This document shows, one piece after another, positions 23,201 through 35,604 of a stretch of DNA of 64,000 bases (positions are counted from its first letter, which is position 1; each line of letters begins with the position of its first letter). The notes beneath the pieces were generated by a model. The model did no database searches, had not been told where the DNA came from, and saw only the letters and a program-made list of their open reading frames with translations. This stretch comes from Opisthocomus hoazin (taxonomy: Eukaryota > Chordata > Aves > Opisthocomiformes > Opisthocomidae), in assembly GCF_030867145.1 (NCBI RefSeq), contig NC_134433.1, forward strand, positions 7,949,216 to 8,013,215. The letters run 5' to 3'. Made by a program: the position numbers and the translations under genes.

Positions 23201-26200
23201 ATGCGGCCACGGCGCGTCCTGCTGCGACCGTGCAGCCTGGGACTCCCCAGAGCACCAGCACTGCGGGGGTTCGCCTTGGGAGAGCCCCAGTTCGCAGGGC
23301 AGCCCAGGGCTGGGATGAAAGCTGAGGTTTTGCACAGCAAAATGTGCCAGAAAACTTAGAGGCAAAAGAACAGATACATTATTTTTTCCGTCTGCCTCCG
23401 TCCTGGATAGCTCTAAAGTCCCCAGCACAGGAAGCCCCAGCCGAGAGGTTTAACATCTGGCAAAGCCAACCCTTTGGCAGCCCTGGCACAAGGCAGCGCT
23501 GGGCAGCGGCACCAAACGCTCCGTGGCTGGCTCATCCCTCCCCTCTGCCGCGATCCCCCTCGCCTGCTCGGTCCTTGGCGCCTCTCACCTGATGACCCAC
23601 CAGCCGTCAAGGAGCTTGTGGATCACTTCAATGGTATCACCTTCCTTGAGGGTCAGCTCGTCCTCCTCCACAGCTGTGTAGCTTTTCTGGACAATGTAGT
23701 GCTCGCCTGTGCACAAAATGGGGACAGTGGGTTGCGTGCTGCAGCCCCAGGGATGGGGCTCAGCCCCTCCAGCCACCGAGCAGTGGAAGTACTGGAACAT
23801 CTGCCCAGTGTTTTAGGCAAGGCCCAGGGTGCTCCAGGTCTCCAAGTTTGAATTTGGACTTCCCCCAGCCTTGCTGGTGGCCATGGCTCATCCCAGCATC
23901 TCTCCAGGAGACAGCTGGTGGATGCAAGCTGTGGAAGTGCACCTACCCCTGCTGAAGAGCGTGTTTATCATTTGGGTGATTAAAAGAGGAAGAAGGAAGT
24001 GTTGTGCTAATAGAGTCTGTTGCAACGTTTTGAAAACCACAAAGACGAAGCGCGGGGAGCAATCAGCGGGAGTCTGCAGGGTGCTCCCTCTGCTCCATGC
24101 TCCCGGCCCCGCTGTCCCGGCGGGGCGATGCGGGGGCTGGCAAGGACAGCGCAGCAGCCACGCGCTGGGAAAGCCGGCACCTCGGTTCGGACGCTGCGCC
24201 GTGCTCCTGTGCTAACCCAGCAACTCGGCGCGCACCCAGCTGGCTCTGGGCAGCCACGGGATGAAGACGTGCAACGCTGACCAGCTGACACAAGCACCTA
24301 GTGCTGAGCTGCAGGTCATGGGGAGCTCCTGAGGCCGACGCTGAGGCACCGAACCAAGAGATTTATCCCTCCTGGCAGCTCCTACAGCAGCATCTCCCCA
24401 CCCAGTGGTCCCACTCAGTGTGGACTGCCCAAGTGGGGCCTTGCAATGAACCATCCCAGGGGAGAGCTGCAGCAGGATGTGCCCTGGTGCACACCCTGGT
24501 TACCCCAACATTTTACCTGCGTAGTTGGGCTCCTGCTCTTCAGACTCATCAGGACCATCCATCGGCTCCAGATAGGCAGCTGGCACCCAGCCCCGTTTAT
24601 TCTTCAACTGGCAAAACCACCACCCTGCAATGAAAGCAGCCGTGGGAAAGAGCAGAGGGTGCTGGGGGGGGGCACTGCGGGGCCACCAGCATCAGGTCTG
24701 TCCCTGGCTGGGGGCATCCGTGTGGCGTGGGCAGCAGGGACGGCGCCGGGGCTGGTCTCTATTTACATGGCGCAATCAGGAAACCTCACAGGCTGAGGCA
24801 TGCGAGGGGGTTGCAGGGTTTTCTAGGATTTCCCCACACGCTCCCCGGCCAAAACCGACCATCATGTGGCTCCATGTGAGTGTGAAACATGTCCCAAGGG
24901 AGCAGGAAGCACCAAGAGGTTCGGTGCCACTGGTTGCGTTTGCTCTGAGCTTCTCCTCTCTATCAGGAGACCCTGATGCAGCCGCCTACCCTCTAACCCG
25001 CGCACCGGCGTAACAACCTCGCACGCTGCGTTTGGGCATGAGATGCAAGGGCAGTCCCAGTTCCCTCTGAGATGGTGGCCAGGAGGGGGCTGGCCCTTGG
25101 GGGCTCTCTGGAGGAACAGACACGTACCGCTCTCGCTCTTCTCCACGACGTCTACCATGTCCCCAGCTTTTAGAGCCATCTCGGATGTGGAGCTCTTCTC
25201 ATAGTCAGCGACGGCTCGGTAGGTTTGCAGGACTATGGGGCCCGTGATGTCTGTGGGGGAGAAGTGAGAGACCTTCCCTCTCCCGGCCCCCGGCACAGAA
25301 ATACGCTGCTCCAGGCAGGCCAAAAGCAGCCCCAGGACAGCCCAAAGTGCCCTCCCAGCCTCTTCTGGTCCCAAAACAGCTGGATACCAGGACAGGGACT
25401 CATTCCCCCCAGGGCTGTGGTTTCATAGAGTCATAAAGGTTGGAAAAGACCTCTAAGATCATCAAGTCCAACTGTCAACCCAACACCCCCATGCCTGCTA
25501 AACCATGTCCTGAAGTGCCACATCTACACGTTTTTTTGAACCCCTCCAGGGGTGGGGACTCCACCACCTCCCTGGGCAGCCTGTTCCAACACTTCTTTTC
25601 TTTCAGTAAAGAAATTTTTCCTAATATCCAATCTAAACCTCCCCTGTCCCAGGACAGCAACTCATTCCCCCCGAGGCTGTGGTTTCCTCCCAGCTGCAGC
25701 TCTGGCATGGAGACCATGCTCTGGGTGATGGCACCTGCTGTGGGATGGCTGTCCCTCTCCTAGTCAGGCTTCGCTGCCGCTGAGGCAGCCGCTTGCACCC
25801 CTCCAAGGCCTCTTACCGGTGAGGGTTTTCTTGGCATCCTTTGGCAGGAGGAAGACCTCAGGCTTCTTCATCCTAGAGAGGTCAGAGCAAAGCTCGGTGC
25901 TGACCCCCTCGCTGCCAGCAGCGCTGCCCTCCCCGCGGGCTGCTGCCAGCGCCCGGGGCCGCAGGGTTTGCCCCAAAGCGGCGCGCGGCCGGACTCACTG
26001 GCTGTCCGTGACGGGGTTCATGTCGTCGGGACGGACCTTGAAGAAGTTGACCACATGCAGGCACCGGGAGATCTTGTGGGGCAGGTTGACCAGTGCGTAG
26101 CAGTACTCAGCCAGCGTGCCCTGCCTGTTCTGGGTCGAGCGCTGCCCGTCGAACCACTTCGGGGCTGGAGGAGAGGGGAAAAAGCAGACAGAGTGCCCCG

Positions 26201-28327
26201 TTTTTACGAATTTCCCAGCAGGCTGCTCTGAATCATTACTCCTGCCCTGAAAACGAATGGATTTGGCCCCAGGGTGCTGCCCGGCTGCATGGTGGAGGAG
26301 AGCGCTGCGCAGCCGGGCTCATCCCCTTGCAGAGCTCGTGGAGGCCCAGAAAAGACCCCGTTGAAGCCCCTTTCCGTTACGGGATAGCTCCCACGTCCAT
26401 GCTCAGACTAAGCCCAGCTGCTGGGCCACAAACGCAGCGAGGGACTCAAAGCAAGGAGGGGCTCAGGGGACCACGCGTGTCCCTCTGTCCACCCGGCCAG
26501 GGCTCCAAAACGCCGCTGGTGACCCTGACCCGCAGCAGTGCTGACCCCCATGTTGGGGTCCGCGCGGGCGGGCAGCTGCAGCCCTGCACCCCCCGCAGCA
26601 GTCGGACGCCTGCCGCATCCCCAGCGCTTTCGGTTCCCCAGGCGGGACCGGGATGCTCCGAACACTCCTGGCACGGTCATGGCAGCGCGCAGTGTCCCGG
26701 CACGGCGGTGTTAGTCTGGCCCCGAGGCGAGACCCCCCGGGCGTGGTACCCGCACTGCTGCGTGGTGCAGGTTTTCTTCTCCTTGAGAGGCGTCAACCAC
26801 AACCCGCAGCTATTTTTCACGCTCCTTCCTGATGCCTTTGAAGCAGGAAATTAAATAAAAGGGGGAATTCTGCTGACCTGCACCATGCCTGGGGACAAAC
26901 CGTCAGCTCTTTGGATCAGGAGTTCATTCCCTGTCGTTGAAGACGTATTGCATTGCTTCCTCTTACAAAATATCTGTGTTGCCACAAGGGCCGTAACACC
27001 GATCCCAGTGACGGTGTCACCAACGGAGGGCTCGGCTCAGCTCAGCTCTGCTCAGCCTCCCCAAAGCCAGACCACTCCAGGGAGCATCCCCAGGGAGCAG
27101 CGATGGGGTCTGTGGGGCTAGTGAGTGCTGGGAGAAGCCACGGCTGCTGCTCAGACCTTCCTGGTGTTTTGATTTCAAGCCCAGTGGGCAGGAACAGAAA
27201 TCGCACCCAGCACCTGCGCTCGAGGCAGCCGGCAGAGCTCAGCCCGCGGGGGAATTTCCCAACAGCCGCAATTTGTGTTCGCCCCCCGCCAGGCCCAGCG
27301 CCTGCCCCTCACCTGGCAAGTGCGGGATGATCCGGCTCTCCATGTTGATGTCCCCGGATTCAATGGGGAACATCTCCTTCAGCGCTTTCTGCGGAGCAGA
27401 GCCAGGCACAGCTGTCAGGGTGGCACTGGGGACCCCCGGAGCACCCAGTCCCTGGCCTGCATTTCCCCCCTTCCCAGTTCTCGCCCCGCTGCCTGCTGGC
27501 ACGTCCTGGCTGGACCCCGCGCCCGACACCGGGGAGCAGAGCCAGGGGCTCCCCACTTCAAGGGGCGAAGGAGATTGAAGCACAGGGACCCCAGAGCCTC
27601 TTTTGAGCCAGGTTTGTTTTGGGGCAATTTCAGCTGGAATTCGCCCTCCTCTTTTTCCCCACCCCACGCCCTGGCTGGGGGCCGGTGCCCACCCCAGGAC
27701 TCACGTGGAATTCGTACATCTCCGTAAACCGGCGGTAGACAACCTTCTCAGAGAGGTCGTTCCACTTCACCAGGAACATGTAGACCTGAGGAGCAAAGCA
27801 GAGGCGCTGGAGCTCTGCGGGCCAGCGGGACCCCGCTGCAGCCGAAGACCGCGGGAGCTTTGTGCATGTTTCCATCTCAGATAAACTGCCTGTTTGTCTT
27901 CCACCACCCCAAGGCGAGCAGCTCTGCCCGGGCAGCGAGTGAGCTGGGTGCTAGGGAAGCTCGGCAGGGACAGAGAAGGGACAGAAACACGCAGGCAGGC
28001 AGAAATCAAAGCAGGAAAAGCCCTTTCCAAGCCTGCGAAGTAACCAACGGCTTGCAAAGGAGGTGCCCAACATCTTGCGTGTTCAGGACATTTTAGCCCC
28101 TGGCTGCTTCCAGCTCATGCCACCCACCACAACCTCCCCCTGAAAAAAGGACGCTCAGGCCCTTGATCACATTTATCTACAGAAATAAGCTGGTCAGGCT
28201 TTTTACCCCCGCCAGCCCTCGCTGCGAGCTTGGCAGACGGTCGCCGCGTACTCACATAGTGCTGGCTGGGGAAAAACCTTTTCTCGTAGCCCAGCAGCTC
28301 GATGTGCCGGATGAAGGCATCCCCCAT
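20225..28327 (-). CDS. NCF1: NCF1, p47phox, NADPH oxidase organiser, complete, 11 coding exons
   Basis: Coding exons in transcript order: 28256-28327, 27705-27785, 27313-27388, 25999-26164, 25817-25872, 25128-25250, 24517-24624, 23589-23706, 22673-22780, 20982-21124, 20225-20343. They total 1170 nt, giving 389 residues (human 390), with all introns GT/AG. Order: PX domain (about 1-125) with the phosphoinositide-binding Arg42/43 (VVYRRFTE) and Arg90 (NRQGTL); SH3A ([13 protein letters not shown] to [11 protein letters not shown]); SH3B ([14 protein letters not shown] to GYYPSMYLQ); basic autoinhibitory region ([18 protein letters not shown]); and C-terminal PAVPPRPS motif that in human binds p67phox. 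The protein sits in the cytosol and, once phosphorylated, carries p67phox/p40phox to p22phox at the membrane (established knowledge). The ATG has G at -3 and +4. The Ser-Pro segment of the human tail is absent. This looks like an intact gene, not a GT-deleted pseudogene. Confidence 0.96.
25425..25640 (-). mobile_element. CR1 LINE 3' fragment in NCF1 intron 5
   Basis: The sequence is the classic CR1 3' end in reverse: catagagtcataaaggttgg, a region reading atcatcaagtccaac, then gggactccaccacctccc, ending in the ttcctaatatccaatctaaa block. It is about 215 bp and lies between NCF1 exons 5 and 6. Confidence 0.92.
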
Positions 28328-28768
28328 CGCTGCTCCCAGCCGCGGCGTCCCTGCTCCTGCCTCCCCGGGCGTCCTCTCCTCCGCGCTGCCTTCGCACGGC
28401 TCCGCGTCGCCGCTAAAGCCCGCGGGAAAGGGGAAGTCCTGCTGCGATCGCGCCCGTAACTGTTCACCCGCTGTGGTTTGTATTGAGTGGGTGCTTCCCG
28501 TGGGGAGTCTCCAGCCCGGCCCCTCCAGCCTCGGGGATGCCCTGGAGGGAGGCACCTCTGAAATCAGAGGACGGGGAGGGCCAGGGCCGGCTGCCCTGAC
28601 AGCCAAGCGGCCCCACTGACCACCGACGCTCCCCGCGATGGCACAGGGTGCTGCAGACCCCTTTGGCAGAGGGGCAGAGGCAGACAAGTACCGTGGCAGC
28701 GGCAACCAGAGGAGCCTTCACCTTCTGAGCAGCGCTGGAGGGGCTGGATGAAGCACGTAACGCACTCC
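28328..28768. promoter_or_regulatory. NCF1: NCF1 5' flank
   Basis: This GC-rich flank lies between the NCF1 ATG and the LTR at 28769. No TATA box is evident. The PU.1-like site is the only element I would name. Open frames here are uninformative. Confidence 0.5.
28427..28438 (+). promoter_or_regulatory. PU.1/ETS-like site upstream of NCF1
   Basis: The plus-strand sequence aaaggggaagtc contains a GGAA core in a purine-rich context close to the PU.1 consensus (AAAGNGGAAGT). It lies 100-111 nt upstream of the NCF1 start codon. Human NCF1 depends on a PU.1 site in its proximal promoter (established knowledge), so the position fits myeloid expression. Confidence 0.5.
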
Positions 28769-29419
28769 TGTCCTGGTTTCAGTTGCGATAGTGTTAATTT
28801 TCCTCCCAGTAGCTGCTGTGTTCTGGATTTAGTATGAGAAGAATGTTGGTAACATTGATGTTTCCTGTTGTTGCTATGAAATCAAGAACTTTTTCCAGCT
28901 TCTCGCGTTGAGCTGAGGCGCAGCCTGTGCAGGAGCAGGGAGGGAGCACAGCCAGGCAGGGCCAGGCTGGCCACGGCAATATTCCATACTGTAGCCATCA
29001 TGCTCAGCTTATGAATGGGGCTTGGCTGAGGGGCAGAGATCAGCTCCTCTCTTTCCCATGAGCTCTAATCCTCCCTCGTCTGGGAGTTCGATCTTTTCCA
29101 GGAGTTCAGTCTTTTCGCGGAGTTTTGCAAAATTCTCAAAACCTGCAATTTCTGGGTTCAGTGATCTCTGCTCGGGGACTGGCTGCGAATCAGTCATCAG
29201 GTGGTGAGAAAATTGTATTGTATATAGTTTATTTTGCATGTTTATCATTATTAGCAGTACTATTAGTATCTCTTTTGTTGCCTGATTATGCTGTTTTTAT
29301 CTCAACCCACGAGTTTCCCCTGTTGTTTGTTCCTCTTCCCCCTCCTGCTGGGGGAAGGGGAGGGGTGAGCGAGCGGCTGTCTGGTGCCTGGTTGCCAGCT
29401 GCCGGGTTAAACCGCGACA
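28769..29419 (+). mobile_element. solo LTR of an endogenous retrovirus, plus orientation
   Basis: This 651 bp block begins TGTCCTGGTTTCAG and ends TTAAACCGCGACA, with the TG...CA termini of a retroviral LTR. It is the reverse-complement counterpart of 56709-57392, sharing the termini, the GTTAATTTTCCTCCCAG block and the ATCTCAACCCACGAGTTT block. No gag/pol/env sequence is next to it, so it is a solo LTR. Flanking bases actcc and gctcc could be an imperfect 5-bp target duplication. It lies upstream of NCF1. Confidence 0.88.
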
Positions 29420-32400
29420 GCTCCCTGAGCCCAGGGACGGCAGAACCATCCCCTGCACGGCTGGAGACTGCTCCGCGCTCCCGGGGCGGCGGGGAAGCTG
29501 GGGGCACGGCGCAGGCTCCTGCCCTTGCAGCACCGCTTCCTTCCAGTGACCCGCAGCTTCCCCAAAACCCGCCACCAAAAGGCTCCCCAGCAAGGGCACC
29601 CTCGATTACGACGGGTGCCAGTGCTGGGCTGTCCCGACGGAGCCGGGATGCTCGAGACATCGGATGCTCCCGACAGACCCCAGCTCCCGCCGGCCACGAG
29701 CCCTCAGCCCTGTCCCCGACCCCCTCCAGGTGCAGCTCATGTCCTCAGCAGACCAACATCTTACCACGAGCTGGTCCTCAGAGCAAGCCCAGACCCATGC
29801 TCCACCAGGAGCAAAGACATCTTGGTCAGGAGGCAGCACCTGCGTCCCCGCTCCGGGCAGGGAGCAGCCCCAAACCACCAGCGGAGTGAAGAGAGGTCCT
29901 CCCTGCTGACCATCAGCAGCAAACCACAGCACGGGGTCAGCCCTGGTGCTCTTCTTCGCTGTAAAGAGAAAAGCTTGCTCTGGCTGGATTAGAAACCCCA
30001 AACACTAACCGTTGCTGCCCTCTGAACCTCAGGTGTGGTGCTTTGTAGCTGCGGAGATTAGAAACATGGTTATTTAAATTTGGTTTCTTATTATTTTAAC
30101 ACGGGGACTTCCCCGTATGCAAGACAAAATTACACAGCCAGTAATATTAAAAAAGATACCTCCAGGGCTGGCTGGATCCCGTTAATAGCCAGAATGCTGC
30201 TCCTTATGCAGAACCACTGCAAAATGTGTCATGAAAACTAATTTCGTAATTGTTTACACTAAATTTAAAACTGCTTCACAGCCAGTGCATTACTGGAAAC
30301 CACTTCATGCAAATAATTCTTCTTGTTTCCTCATTCCTGATCTTGCGACGTGAGAAATGAAATGCGAGACGCAACCCCCAGCTGCCCCACGGTTCCTAGG
30401 CGCCAAGCAGCAGAACTGCAGGAGAACATTCTTGGAGGAGTGAGTGACCCACCTGGGAAACCAGGTGGGTTTATGGAGTTCATGAGCCGATTCGTGTTTT
30501 GGGAAACAAGGCTGGCACCTGCATGCAGGACCGGTTTGGAGAGAGATGGAGAACCTCCACCGGCCTCCAGACCGAGCGCCGGCAGCAGTGCTTTGCAGCA
30601 CCGCGCTGCTGCTTTGGAGCGAGAACGGCACGCGCGGGACTTCGGGCGACAGGCTACTGGAGACGAAGCGCTGGAGGTTTAGAGTTTCTCAGGCGAACGG
30701 ACTATCCTCTTCTCTAGTGCTCCACCCAAAACTAGTACCAACACCTCCTAGAACACAAGCTGAAGAAAGGAATGCCACCCTGATTTTGTTCAACATGTAA
30801 TTTTTAATTTTTTTAGTAGTTTAAATTTAAGCTTAATTCAATCCAAAGGCAAGGGAGGCCTTGCTTATGTCACTGATGGCAAATTGCTGTGTGTGAACAG
30901 TCCTGCGTGCTCTAACAGCTGGTGCAAAATCACTGAAACACCAGCCTGCTTGCTCCCTTAACGCTCTGCTGCGGACAGGACAGATGTGAACAGAAATGCA
31001 GGAGAAAGGCTTCTAATTGTGTACGTGGGAAGCTTCAGATCCCAAGGGAAATACCCTGGCCAGCAGCTGCACGGCAGAGGTGCTGGACCTCACCTGACAT
31101 CCAGCGGTCACCGCTGTGAGCAAAGCCGCGGTGCCGTGCCCGAGGAACGGCCGGCTCCACCACCGACACCCTGGAGCCCGCACGGTTTGGATCCAAAACT
31201 CCTGTCTGAGAGCAAGGAGCTGGCCCACGGCACAGGATGGGCTTTTAAAGTTCTGTAAAACACAGGGAATAGATCACCACAAAACTTCTCTGCTGGAACA
31301 AAGAAATAGTCATAGCTCTGGTAAGTTGTTGGAATTCTATTTATTTACTTGATTATTAGTACAGGCAAGGCTTTTTAGGGTGTTGTCACTCAATACCCGA
31401 AGAGTGACACACCTCATGTATTGCTAGTTTGGAAATGAGTGAGATTTTCATATACAGTCAACATCTTAAAAGTCTGCTACCTGTTAGGCCTATACATAGA
31501 GATAGATAATTTTTTTAATATAAAATTGATATTTTGAAGGTATAAATATTGGTGCAATTATTTTATCAGTCTAATTTCCCTCTACTGGATAGAACTCCAA
31601 ATGCCTGAGACCAAAAGGAGACCTCGGGGTGGCAGGCTGGCACAGCATGGCTGCCAGCCCAGCCGCGGGATGGACACAGCACACCCCAGCACCCGAACTC
31701 CCAGCCGCACGTATGGGCTCCAGTCCTTCCAGTAAGCCCTTCTAGTAAAACCACGGCATCAGTTTTCCCCTCATTTCCCTTCAGCTCCCGCATGCGACGC
31801 TGCAGGATGTCCACGCTCCGCTGTCGCACGTGTGACAAGGCAGCAGCCTGGAATTGCTTATTTTCACAGTTCTTTTGCTATGATGCCTCGCCCTCATTTT
31901 GAGTGAGCACGAACGACTCCGTCAGCAATACACAGCCTTGCTGGGCAGGCAGCTGGGCGAAAAGTGCCTCCTCAAGACAGCTGAGAGCAAAGAAGGGATG
32001 GACCATCCTTCTGCTTTTTCAAAAGGGGAAGCCGAGACGCAGCTGAAAGCCGAGGGAAAGCTGCGTGAACTCATTTCCCCATTGCGAACATTTCTAGCAG
32101 CAAAACTGGCCGCTGCCCTGCTCACAACCTATTTATGGAGGCCCGTTAACTGAGCACATTATTACAGTAATCAGCAGTGAAATGCGTCTGTGGTTATGAC
32201 TCGGGACAGCACCCACACCGCTGAGAGCTAACACGTAAGCAGTCACCGGGCTCATCGCCGTGGGACCAGGAGAGCGGCCGCGTGCCGAGGCAGGAGGGCA
32301 GCACGGCATCGGTCACCGCCGGTTCCCACCTGCAGAGCTGGAAGGTACAACCGGGACGAGTGTTTTCGAAATGACTTGGCATGGAGCTAACCCTGCTCCT

Positions 32401-32800
32401 CCAGACACCAACAGCACAAGGTCCAAGTATTTCAGTGGGAGCACCTAGATCTGCACGGAGCAACTGCAAAAAGGCAAGCACGCGTCCTACAGCAATCCCT
32501 TGCTCCAGAATGACAGAGCAGGGGCTGCTCTGAACTCATCTGCTGAATTTCAAGTTGCTCCCAAGGAACAGACACTGTATCCAACTGAATTTAAGGGTTC
32601 AAAATTTTCCTTGAGGATACAACAACCTCACCCACCCGGAGCTGGATTTCTGCCTGAAAGGCATGACCGGAACTTACTCCCTTTGCTGGAGTGAGTAACT
32701 GTGCTGCGCAGGTCTGCCTGCCTACAGAGTCACTGCTACAACTTGGTTTGTTGTAAAATACGTAAACGTATACCGCATGGACAGTCATGAAAACCAGCAG
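29420..32800. other. intergenic region between NCF1 and the GTF2I 3' end
   Basis: No gene is recognised. GC-rich stretches near 29.4-29.9 kb and 31.6-31.7 kb carry open frames without known domains, and the longest (29125-29889, plus) starts inside the LTR. The rest is AT-rich unique sequence. Confidence 0.5.
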
Positions 32801-32807
32801 AAAGGTC

Positions 32808-32813
32808 TTTATT
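32808..32813 (-). promoter_or_regulatory. candidate distal GTF2I poly(A) signal
   Basis: AATAAA on the minus strand about 2.8 kb after the stop codon, with a T/G-rich stretch downstream (TGCTGGTTTTCATG). Use is inferred. Confidence 0.35.
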
Positions 32814-35337
32814 TCTGAATCAGGGAAGAAGGTTTACCATTTGTGCGTAACGCAGTCATCCCAAACTCATGCCAATAAAAGAGAAACCTTTACAATAATC
32901 TGTATCTTCTCTACAGAGATTATCATATAGGCAGAACTTTACATCTCTTACGATTTGTGAAACTTTAAAAAAAAAAAAATGCGCACATGAGTTTCTTACA
33001 TGATGTGGGGCGTAACCAGGACTACAGGGGACCTAGCTTTTGACACAGTAGGACTTACAGCAGCTCGTAGCATACGTTTCCACAGCTAGTTCTCGAGGAA
33101 CAGAAGGGCATTCCCCACAGCCTCCAGGAGAAAAGCTCTCTCACAGGTCCACACGAGTTTTGCCTACGTTAGGACTGCAAAACCAGACCCATCATATATA
33201 AACCACGTGATATTCAGATAAAACATGCAGTTACTACTTTGAATTAATGGAACAAACTGTAACAGGGTTTAATTTAAATTGGTTCCTAATCCACACACTG
33301 AAACAGTGACCATTTCACAGTCCATCTCATTAATGCGTACTAACGGCCAAGTGAACCAGTTTATCTTTTATTTATGAAAAACATATGAATTGTGATAGAT
33401 ATCATCCGAAAAATTAGTTCAAATATACAGATACTATTGTCCAATCAGCCGTTAAAGGAGTAAGAACCAAAAAGTCATGATTTTTTTTTCCAAAGTAAAA
33501 CTAACAAACTGAACTACTTGCAGGAATTTCTTCTTCATTACAAAAGCTGAGATGCATTCAGGTATGGTGAAATTCAGCTTTATTGGGAAATGTAGATGGC
33601 CTCTGTTAAGTCCCTGTTGATTTTCATCCCTGCCATCTCCCCAGCATTGCTGCACCAAATTTAGTCCTTATAATATATTCCAAAGTAAAACCAACCAGTC
33701 CAAATCTACAGTCATTCTTTGCTATAAGTCAATTCACAGAACTGCTGAAAAAGTAGACATTTCTATCTAAAAGTACAAAAAGGGTTTGTATAGAAGGTAC
33801 TTCTCTTATACAGTTATATTACACAGCTCAAGACAGTCCCGGCAGGCTCTTCACAGAACTGGATGCTTCTGACTAGATAAGAAAAATTACAAAGGTGAGT
33901 TAGTTCCATTGCAGCTCTGTATCTTCTTATAAATGAGTAGCTTGCACTGCCTTCCTGAGTTCTTTCGGCCTAGATTCAGAAAGCATGCAGAAGCTGAATA
34001 TTGCTCTCAAATATAAGATTAAATGTGCGCTTGAGTGGTCTCTGTGAGAATTTAGATCAAATATTTGCTTTAGTATAACTTCAGTGGATGGCCTAAAGCA
34101 TCTAAAAATCTGACCACTGCAGCACCAAATTGTGCAGCCATTGCTCAGCCAAAATTTCCGTGACTTTTAACGGACAAGTGAGACAGATTTTTATACCTCC
34201 GCAGGGTGAGGTGCTCCCCATGACAACTCAAAACTTTTTCTTTCGCATATTTTCTCCTGCCATGTTCAGTATTATGACAAATAATTCCAAAGCAGACTTC
34301 ACCGATTTATTAGGAAGACTACTGCTGTATGTATAATTCTCCGGGCACAGACAGCTGGTATCAGTCTCTGCCAGTTTCTACCATATCACTTCTGGATTTG
34401 TCCCTTCAGTCCCTCATCCTGCCACCGCCCGCCGCGCTCCAGGCTGTGCTCGTGTGGCACGGCCGCAGGGCCACGGCCAAGGCTGCCCTTGTCTCCAGCA
34501 GGGTGGATGGTGCCGAGTGCACCCCGCGGCCCCAGGCTCCCCAGGCACTGCTCCGTGCCGGGGCACACCGCGTTACTGCTCTCCGCTGCTCAGGCCAGCG
34601 GCAGTGAAGAGCCAGGGCTTGGTTTTGCCGATTGCCCATCCGTGCCCTCAGAATCTGAACAGTACACAGACGTTTTCATCTCTGGGCTCTTTCACCTCTT
34701 TTCCTTACTAAACCTAGACAGGTTACAGCTCGAGTATACTAAGCAACTGCATCTAACTTCACATCAATCAAATCAAATTGCTAAAATATCAAACACTATA
34801 CAATGAGGAAAATATTTGGTTTGGAATATTATAAAAAAACTGAAATGGGAGAGTACTACAGCACTGTGATAGCTTAAAATTGCCATTTACTCTGAACGAA
34901 GCACAAAGAGTCACAACCACATAGGTCAGTGTTTTCTATATGGGGACGTGATAGCATCACTAGCACTGCTCTCCACCTCCACCAAAATGTCATTGTTAGG
35001 AATGAGTGAAGCTAAAAATAGCGTAAGAGAAAGATTCGGACATTTTTGCATCATAAACTAAAATAAGCTTTTCATAAAAGTTAACAGAAAAGAAAAAAAA
35101 AAATTACAGGAAGCTGGTTTGTGATCACAGCTAATAGCTTTACCAAGTGTCCCAAGCTTAGACAATACTGCAATCATAGTGAAGAGCTTTCGTGCCGAAT
35201 TACCATTTGGAAATATATAGGCTTTACCAAGAATAATGCTGCTCTTCCACACGACCATGTCAGAGCTCTTCGTAAACGCTGATTCCCTAAGCTTTCATTT
35301 ACTCTGCCTCTGAGGTATGTAATTACCACCATCCATT

Positions 35338-35343
35338 TTTATT
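35338..35343 (-). promoter_or_regulatory. candidate proximal GTF2I poly(A) signal
   Basis: AATAAA on the minus strand about 265 nt after the stop codon, followed by a GGTGGT-containing stretch. Use is inferred. Confidence 0.4.
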
Positions 35344-35604
35344 TATAGGCTGCATTTTCCTGACTGCCTCACAGATTTGAACACAGTGTGCTTTACATTG
35401 TGCTTAGACAACGTAGTGAAAACATCCTACACTTTACAGGTGAGAACTGAGACAAAGTAACTCACAGGTATAGGACTGGCACCTCCTGGCATTCTGTCCT
35501 GTATCTCAGCCCTCTTCTCCCCACCCCACAATACACAAACGTTATTCTTTGACAGATGCTGACTTCAAGAAACACTAAGTTCTTTTACCCAGTACTGATG
35601 AGGT

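Larger units (their letters stand above)
32801..35604 (-). other. GTF2I: probable GTF2I 3' UTR and flank
   Basis: This follows the GTF2I stop on the minus strand. Canonical AATAAA signals on the minus strand occur at 35338-35343 (about 265 nt past the stop), 33579-33584 and 32808-32813, so proximal and distal ends are both possible. A GC-rich islet lies at about 34.40-34.62 kb. No other gene is seen. Confidence 0.5.

Noticed and set aside
26093-26854. 253-codon plus-strand open frame
   Set aside because: It is partly antisense to NCF1 exon 4 and otherwise intronic; no domain.
20982-28327. NCF1 as a processed or GT-deleted pseudogene like human NCF1B/NCF1C
   Set aside because: Introns are present, all 11 exons join in one frame, exon 2 starts in frame, and key PX and SH3 residues are kept.
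29125-29889. 254-codon plus-strand open frame with a hydrophobic segment
   Set aside because: The first third is LTR sequence, including the apparent membrane segment, and the rest is GC-rich spacer; no known protein.
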